DNA of 5,891 bases, taken from the NCBI GenBank assembly GCA_964537505.1, contig CAZICK010000137.1:1-5891 (forward strand). Reading direction: 5' to 3'. This stretch comes from DAINBT01 sp036732785 (GTDB taxonomy: Bacteria; Planctomycetota; Phycisphaerae; Sedimentisphaerales; SM23-30). Under the pieces are notes generated by a model. The model ran no database searches and was not told where the DNA came from. It was given only the letters and a program-made list of their open reading frames with translations. Both the position numbers and the translations under genes were made by a program. Numbering within the stretch: position 1 is the first letter of the stretch; each line of letters begins with the position of its first letter. Positions 3,700-5,891 of the stretch are shown piece by piece.

Positions 3700-5655
3700 A
3701 TGAAAAAGATTACTGCTTTACTCTTATTAACGATGGCTTTAGCTGTTTTCAGCGGCAGGGCATTGGCCGAGGCAGCCATCATTCGGCTCGATCCGGCCTC
3801 ACCCGGGCGAGTGTTCGAGGGCATCGGCGCCGTCAGTGCAGGCGCTTCCACACGGCTGCTCATGGACTATCCCGAGCCGCAGCGTAGCCAGATTCTTGAC
3901 TTCCTGTTCAAGCCAAGGTTCGCAGCGGGCTTCCAGCATCTCAAGGTAGAGATCGGTAGCGGCGAAAACTCCACTTGTGGCAGCGAACCGTCTCATGTTG
4001 TCACCCGCGAGGAGCTGGCTGATCCCAAACCGCGCGGCTACGAGTTCTGGTTCATGGCCGAAGCTCGCAAACGCAACCCGCAGATTATACTTGATTGCCT
4101 GCCATGGGCCTATCCCTACTGGGTGGGCGAGAGATTTTCTCCGGCCTCCGCCGAATGGTTTGCCGCATTCCTGCAGGTTGCACGCAGGTATTACGGGTTG
4201 GAGCTGGACTGGATTGCCGCCGCGCAGAATGAGATGGGGACAGACGTTAACTGGATCAAGAAACAGCTTCGCCCGGTTCTTGATGATCGCGGCTTTGGCA
4301 AGGTGAAATTGCAGACGCCGGACGATGACAGTGAATTTTGGCAGATATTCGACACGTTCGAAAAAGACCCCGAGTTTGACCGGTTGATCGACGCGGTCGG
4401 ATACCACTACGTGGATGGTCGCGAGCCATGGGAGATCGACCAGAAAGCAGACCGCCACGCCACCGAGAAGGCCAAGCGATCCGGAAAACCGCTTTGGGCG
4501 AGCGAGGAGTGGAGTCAGTCTGGAAGTCAGTGGTCCGGGAAGGGCGCCCTCTACCTGGCCAGGCTTATGAACAAGCTCTACATCCGCGATCGTATAACCA
4601 AGTATGAGATATGGTGTCCCATCGACTCGATCTACGACCAGATTATATGGGCCGATACCGGCGCGATGCAGGCCGATACGCCCTGGTGCGGGCATTACAA
4701 CGTCTGGCCGGCGGTTTGGACGCTGGCGCATACCACGCAGTTTGCGGAACCAGGCTGGGTGTATATGGATACGGCATGTGGTCAGCTTGACCCACAGACC
4801 TGGCGAGGCAGTTACACGGCTTTGCGCGATCCGAAAACCGCGGACTGGTCGATCATTGTAATCACCGGCCAGCGGGAAAAAATACAGATCTATATTGCCG
4901 AAGGGCTTAAGACCGGCACCGTTCATGTCTGGAAATCGACGGCATCGGAACAGTTTGTCGAACAAACAGCGTTGTATCTACAAAACAACTCTCTTGAACT
5001 GGAGTTGGAACCGGATGCGGTTTACACCTTCACCAGCACTACCGGACAGCAGAAGGGATCATACGGCGTCCCACCAGAACGCAAACCATTTCCCTGCCCA
5101 TTCGCGGAGGATTTCGAAAGCTACAGGACCGGTGAAACGCCGCGTTTTTTCTCTGACCAGAAAGGAACGTTTGAAGTTGTCAAAAGCTCAAAGGCCGGGT
5201 TGTGCCTTGCGCAAATTGTCCCGGAGCAGGGAATCCTGTGGTATGGCAATTCGCCGCTTAAACCGCACACATTGTTCGGAGATATCAACTGGCACGATGT
5301 CTCGATCGAGGCCGATGTACGATTGGCCGGCGGCGATGTTGAAATCGCAGGGCGATATGCCGACCGGAACAAGTTGGGATATCGCTGGATATTGACGCGT
5401 GACGGCCGGTGGCAGTTGAACTGGCAGTACACTTCGCTTGCATCAGGCCAGATCGAAGAATTCGAGCCGGCACAATGGCATCATCTGCGATTGGAACTGA
5501 AAGGCGACCGCATTTCGGGATCAGTGGACGGCAAACAGTTGGCCGCGGTTACCGACAAAGCGAATGCAAAAGGCATGGCGTTCCTTGCCAGCACTTATGA
5601 CCGGAACTTGTTCGACAACGTACGCGTCGAACCGGTTGAACTCAGTGTGAAATGA
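3700..5655 (+). CDS. secreted GH59 galactocerebrosidase-like beta-galactosidase
   Basis: The 651-residue product matches animal galactocerebrosidase (GALC, glycoside hydrolase family 59) along nearly its whole length. The family removes beta-linked galactose from galactosylceramide and related galactosides with retention. A signal peptide (about 1-23, ALA before the cut) implies export. The catalytic barrel starts at FEGIGAVSAGASTRLL (39-54). YPEPQRSQILDFLFKP, KVEIG and LPWAYPYW (134-141) follow. The acid/base is E178 in QNEMG, with N177 before it, and the nucleophile is E269 in LWASEEWS. GHYNVWPAVWTLAHTTQFAEPGW (331-353) and KGSYGVPP (452-459) are GALC-like. Residues about 465-645 form the lectin-like beta-sandwich, with FGDINW and FDNVRVE. 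An insertion of about 12 residues precedes the nucleophile. The ATG at 3700 has only a weak ribosome site. The natural substrate may be a plant, algal or host galactoside; the sequence does not say which. Confidence 0.9.
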   Translation: MKKITALLLLTMALAVFSGRALAEAAIIRLDPASPGRVFEGIGAVSAGASTRLLMDYPEPQRSQILDFLFKPRFAAGFQHLKVEIGSGENSTCGSEPSHVVTREELADPKPRGYEFWFMAEARKRNPQIILDCLPWAYPYWVGERFSPASAEWFAAFLQVARRYYGLELDWIAAAQNEMGTDVNWIKKQLRPVLDDRGFGKVKLQTPDDDSEFWQIFDTFEKDPEFDRLIDAVGYHYVDGREPWEIDQKADRHATEKAKRSGKPLWASEEWSQSGSQWSGKGALYLARLMNKLYIRDRITKYEIWCPIDSIYDQIIWADTGAMQADTPWCGHYNVWPAVWTLAHTTQFAEPGWVYMDTACGQLDPQTWRGSYTALRDPKTADWSIIVITGQREKIQIYIAEGLKTGTVHVWKSTASEQFVEQTALYLQNNSLELELEPDAVYTFTSTTGQQKGSYGVPPERKPFPCPFAEDFESYRTGETPRFFSDQKGTFEVVKSSKAGLCLAQIVPEQGILWYGNSPLKPHTLFGDINWHDVSIEADVRLAGGDVEIAGRYADRNKLGYRWILTRDGRWQLNWQYTSLASGQIEEFEPAQWHHLRLELKGDRISGSVDGKQLAAVTDKANAKGMAFLASTYDRNLFDNVRVEPVELSVK

Positions 5656-5891
5656 TAGCTTTAATGTCTGACAAACGTAGCTCTGCGACTTCTGCAACTA
5701 ACCCACAGTCAGACGGATATTCTAATGCCATAGCCGGCATGAAGCCCCAACAATCCCTCCACATACCGCTGGCGTCTTGCCTGCATCTTGTACCTCTGCC
5801 AACAATCGTCATTCCCGCGAACAATTGTCACCCCCTGCGAACAGGCTGTGTCGCAATTCGCTTGGGGTTCGGTCATTTTAATTTTGTCCTG
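5656..5891. other. right-edge spacer, no supported gene
   Basis: A plus-strand frame from ATG 5664 stays open to the window edge (76 codons, beginning MSDKRSSATSATNPQ). It has no recognised motif, no clear ribosome site and an odd His/Cys/Pro-rich composition, so I do not call it a gene. GTCTGAC (5666-5672) and GTCAGAC (5708-5714) are a 7-bp inverted repeat with a 35-bp spacer and no T-run, too loose for a terminator. TGCGA (5839-5843) and TCGCA (5849-5853 region) make a short hairpin, and CGTCATTCCCGCGAA near 5808-5822 resembles a word common in bacterial dispersed palindromes. Confidence 0.35.

Noticed and set aside
3799..4965. 388-codon open frame on the minus strand opposite the GH59 gene
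   Set aside because: The plus-strand protein matches a known family along its full length with catalytic residues. The antisense product has no recognisable domain, and its openness follows from the codon composition of the real gene.
5642..5824. 60-codon minus-strand frame after the GH59 gene
   Set aside because: No ribosome site, no motif, and it overlaps the end of the GH59 gene and a dispersed-repeat-like word.
5656..5891. tRNA or terminator at the right edge
   Set aside because: I found no cloverleaf with a matching acceptor stem, and the inverted repeats present lack either a tight loop or a T-run.

Overview
The window most resembles a chromosome segment from a Gram-negative-type, probably planctomycete-like (Phycisphaerae or related) environmental bacterium. 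The case rests on gene content: a CX5HGH pterin synthase with an extra degenerate N-terminal half, a J-like tail-anchored protein of a style I associate with planctomycetes, a secreted GH59 enzyme, weak Shine-Dalgarno sequences and repeat-rich spacers. Base composition is moderate. No rRNA, tRNA or universal marker is present, so the taxonomic call is an inference.

Layout. Positions 1 to about 1044 contain no intact gene. This stretch holds a possible decayed coding remnant (1-140), T-rich and palindromic short repeats (222-364), a 10-bp-period repeat (478-554, with a longer duplication to about 577), a polypyrimidine tract with a 7-bp tandem repeat (559-653), and a decayed group II intron on the minus strand (about 695-1092). 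The intron remnant keeps recognisable domains V and VI and an N-terminal scrap of its reverse transcriptase. It lacks the catalytic body of that protein and the 5' end of the ribozyme. It abuts the 3' end of a minus-strand pair: a single-pass membrane protein with YpmS/DUF2140-like features (1857-2618), then a tandem-domain 6-pyruvoyl-tetrahydropterin synthase family protein (1045-1860). The two overlap by ATGA and are probably co-transcribed. The last residues of the pterin enzyme appear to be read from intron-derived sequence.

A 210-bp divergent spacer (2619-2828) separates that pair from a plus-strand gene (2829-3554) for a J-domain-like protein that lacks HPD and has a C-terminal membrane anchor. 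This gene carries a run of ten C just before the anchor-coding part. A separate plus-strand gene (3700-5655), behind a perfect TTGACA box, encodes an exported family GH59 galactocerebrosidase-like enzyme with both catalytic glutamates. Positions 5656-5891 hold no gene I can support.

The genes do not form one obvious pathway. The minus pair looks like pterin or queuosine-type metabolism next to an envelope protein. The GH59 gene looks like a stand-alone secreted glycosidase, with no transporter, sulfatase or regulator beside it here. The most unusual points are the intron remnant that supplies a new C-terminus to the pterin enzyme, the double-PTPS architecture, the slippery C10 tract that could switch a membrane anchor, and a bacterial GALC homologue with nearly full-length similarity to the animal enzyme.
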